Assembly: GCA_902564295.1 (NCBI GenBank)
Contig: CACFAO010000006.1
Span: 1-64,000, forward strand
Reading direction: 5' to 3'
From: an uncultured Pelagibacteraceae bacterium
GTDB taxonomy: Bacteria > Pseudomonadota > Alphaproteobacteria > Pelagibacterales > AG-422-B15
Length of the DNA stretch: 64,000 nt
Both the position numbers and the translations under genes were made by a program. Numbering within the stretch: the first letter of the stretch is position 1; every line of letters starts with the position of its first letter. This document shows, in pieces, positions 62,889-64,000 of this stretch. A model generated the notes under the pieces. That model made no database searches and was not told the DNA's origin. It saw only the letters and a program-made list of their open reading frames with translations.

Positions 62889-64000
62889 ATGTCACAAAAA
62901 ATACTCATCGATGGTTCGAGTGAGACTCAAACCCAATTTGCTTTACTGTCGGATAACGGATTAGAAGATTTTGAATTTGAGTCACTCTCAAAAAAAAAAT
63001 TTAAAGGGAAATATTTATCTAGGCAAGGTTTCAAGAATTGAAGCATCCTTGCAGGCGGCGTTCGTGGATATTGGCTCTGAAAAAAATGGGTTTTTAGCAT
63101 TTGGCGAAATTCATCCAAATTACTTTCAGATGCCTGTTGCTGACAGGGAAGCCCTCATTCAGGCGGAAGCTGAGATTGAGGAACAGCACAATTCAGAGAG
63201 TGACAGCATGACTAATGAAGATTTAGATAGTTCATTAATACCTGAAGAAGTTAAAGATGAAATAGTTAATGATGCTGATTTAGATCTTAATAATAATCAA
63301 ATTGCTGAAAGAGAAAAAAAACAATATAAGCGCAAGAATAATTCAAGCCTTAGAAGAAAACTTTATCGCTCTTACAAGATACAAGAGGTTATAAAGACTG
63401 GGCAACTTATACTCGTACAAGTAGTAAAAGAGGAAAGAGGAAATAAAGGAGCAGCATTAACTTCTTATATATCTCTTGCTGGCAAATACTCTGTACTTAT
63501 GCCTAATTCAACCAAGACAATGGGTATATCTAGAAAAATTTCAGTTTCTGACGATAGAAGAAAATTAAAACAGATTATAGATGATTTAAAAGTACCCTCT
63601 GAAATGGGGCTTATCATTAGAACCGCGGGTCTAAATAAAACAAAAAATGAAATTAAAAAAGATTATTCAATTTTAAATAAACTATGGTCACAAATTGTTA
63701 ATGAAACAAAAAAAAGCAATTGCTCCTGCGTTAATACACGAAGAAGGCAATTTACTCCGAAGAATAGTAAGGGATATATATTCAAAAGAAATGAAAGAAA
63801 TTCTAGTCCAGGGCAAAGAAGCGTATAAAGAGACAAAGAAGTATATGACTCAAGTTTTACCTGGTTGCTCTAAGTTCGTAAAACTGTACAAAAGTAAAGA
63901 GCCAATATTTACCAAACATAAGGTTGAAAAAGAGATATTAAAAATGTTTGACACCGAAGTAAAACTTAAATCTGGTGGCTACTTAGTGATTAACCCGACA
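62889..64000 (+). CDS. rne: Ribonuclease E (N-terminal part, two apparent frameshifts, cut by window edge)
   Basis: Three consecutive frames together read as RNase E: MSQKILIDGSSETQ...EDFEFESLSKK, then NLKGNIYLGKVSRIEASLQAAFVDIGSEKNGFLAFGEIHPNYFQMPVADREALI..., then AIAPALIHEEGNLLRRIVRDIY...KSGGYLVINPT. The breaks lie in A10 (62990-62999) and A8 (63708-63715); deleting one A in each restores a continuous frame. The first segment includes the start of the S1 domain, whose loop has an acidic insertion. Assembly error, transcriptional slippage or real damage cannot be separated here. Essential in most relatives. Confidence 0.9.
62990..62999 (+). other. A10 homopolymer at the first rne frame break
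   Basis: TC followed by ten A, then TTTAAAGGG. Nine A would give ...SKKNLKGNIYL in one frame, the conserved RNase E sequence; ten A leads to a stop shortly after (FKN then TGA). Confidence 0.85.
63708..63715 (+). other. A8 homopolymer at the second rne frame break
   Basis: GAAAC followed by eight A, then GCAATTGC. Seven A would continue NETKKAIAPALIHEEG, the conserved RNase E sequence; eight A gives the non-homologous tail seen in the ORF track (SNCSCVNTRRR). Confidence 0.8.

Noticed and set aside
62927-63118. 63-residue minus-strand ORF inside rne
   Set aside because: Antisense shadow of the conserved S1-region coding sequence.
1-64000. CRISPR arrays, insertion sequences, prophage genes, toxin-antitoxin pairs
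   Set aside because: No regularly spaced repeats, transposase, integrase or phage structural genes, and no paired small toxin/antitoxin genes were seen in the window.

Overview
The window reads as one contiguous piece of chromosome from a free-living, AT-rich, streamlined alphaproteobacterium, most likely marine and of the HIMB59/AEGEAN-169/SAR116-like kind. This placement is inferred from gene content and base composition, not from a marker phylogeny. Supporting points are the very short or overlapping intergenic spacers, the DUF1192 and CIA30-type genes, the cysE-iscR-sufBCDSU-msrB-sufT cluster, and the branched-chain-amino-acid-type (Liv) ABC systems tied to acyl-CoA metabolism. No prophage, insertion sequence, CRISPR array or toxin-antitoxin module was seen.

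Layout. 0-5 kb holds small membrane proteins (DUF998-like, DUF962/Mpo1-like, two MAPEG, VanZ-like), a YciA-like thioesterase, an SDR, an FMN-binding oxidase-fold protein and a DMT exporter. Inside it (1.66-1.86 kb) sits an unannotated unit with its own promoter-like site, strong Shine-Dalgarno, a 32-residue Cys-rich peptide and a terminator. 4.8-11.9 kb is a complete phosphate-starvation locus (phoR-pstS-pstC-pstA-pstB-phoU-phoB, minus strand) with a four-repeat Pho box before pstS. 12-14 kb holds unknown membrane proteins. 14.2-17.6 kb is livHMG plus a lipoprotein gene. 17.6-21 kb is an operon with a PQQ-type sugar dehydrogenase and a DoxX-like protein. 21-33 kb contains a nitronate monooxygenase, then a catabolic block: TIGR03084 protein, enoyl-CoA hydratase, FAD monooxygenase, thiamine pyrophosphokinase, two Liv-type binding proteins, acyl-CoA synthetase, livF and an AtuA-family protein. 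livF and the binding proteins are thus separated by more than 9 kb from livHMG.

33-45 kb is accessory: flavin reductase, fatty-acid desaturase, a tandem pair of paralogous secreted proteins of unknown function, CFA synthase, a diaminopropionate ammonia-lyase-like enzyme, a secreted HExxH protein, MsrA, a methyltransferase, then a run of five roughly 100-residue proteins (GYD, ABM, SnoaL-like and two relatives) divergent from an HSDL2-like SDR. 44.6-45.2 kb has no gene in the ORF track. It holds a probable 57-residue zinc-ribbon protein, a possible 37-residue membrane peptide, two terminator-like hairpins and a candidate structured RNA.

45.2-53.5 kb carries a CIA30 protein, tRNA-Lys(UUU) and the Fe-S/cysteine operon. 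53.6-64 kb is housekeeping: COG2945 hydrolase, anmK, tyrS, an AsmA-like protein, prfB (with a classical CUU-UGA-C programmed frameshift), PBP1A, and the 5' part of rne. rne is broken by two single-A excesses in poly-A runs (A10 and A8); each is repaired by losing one A.

The most useful second looks are the Cys-peptide unit at 1.7 kb, the rne homopolymer shifts, the RNA/zinc-ribbon intergenic region near 45 kb, the paralogous secreted pair at 35-36.7 kb and the small-protein cluster at 42-43.7 kb.
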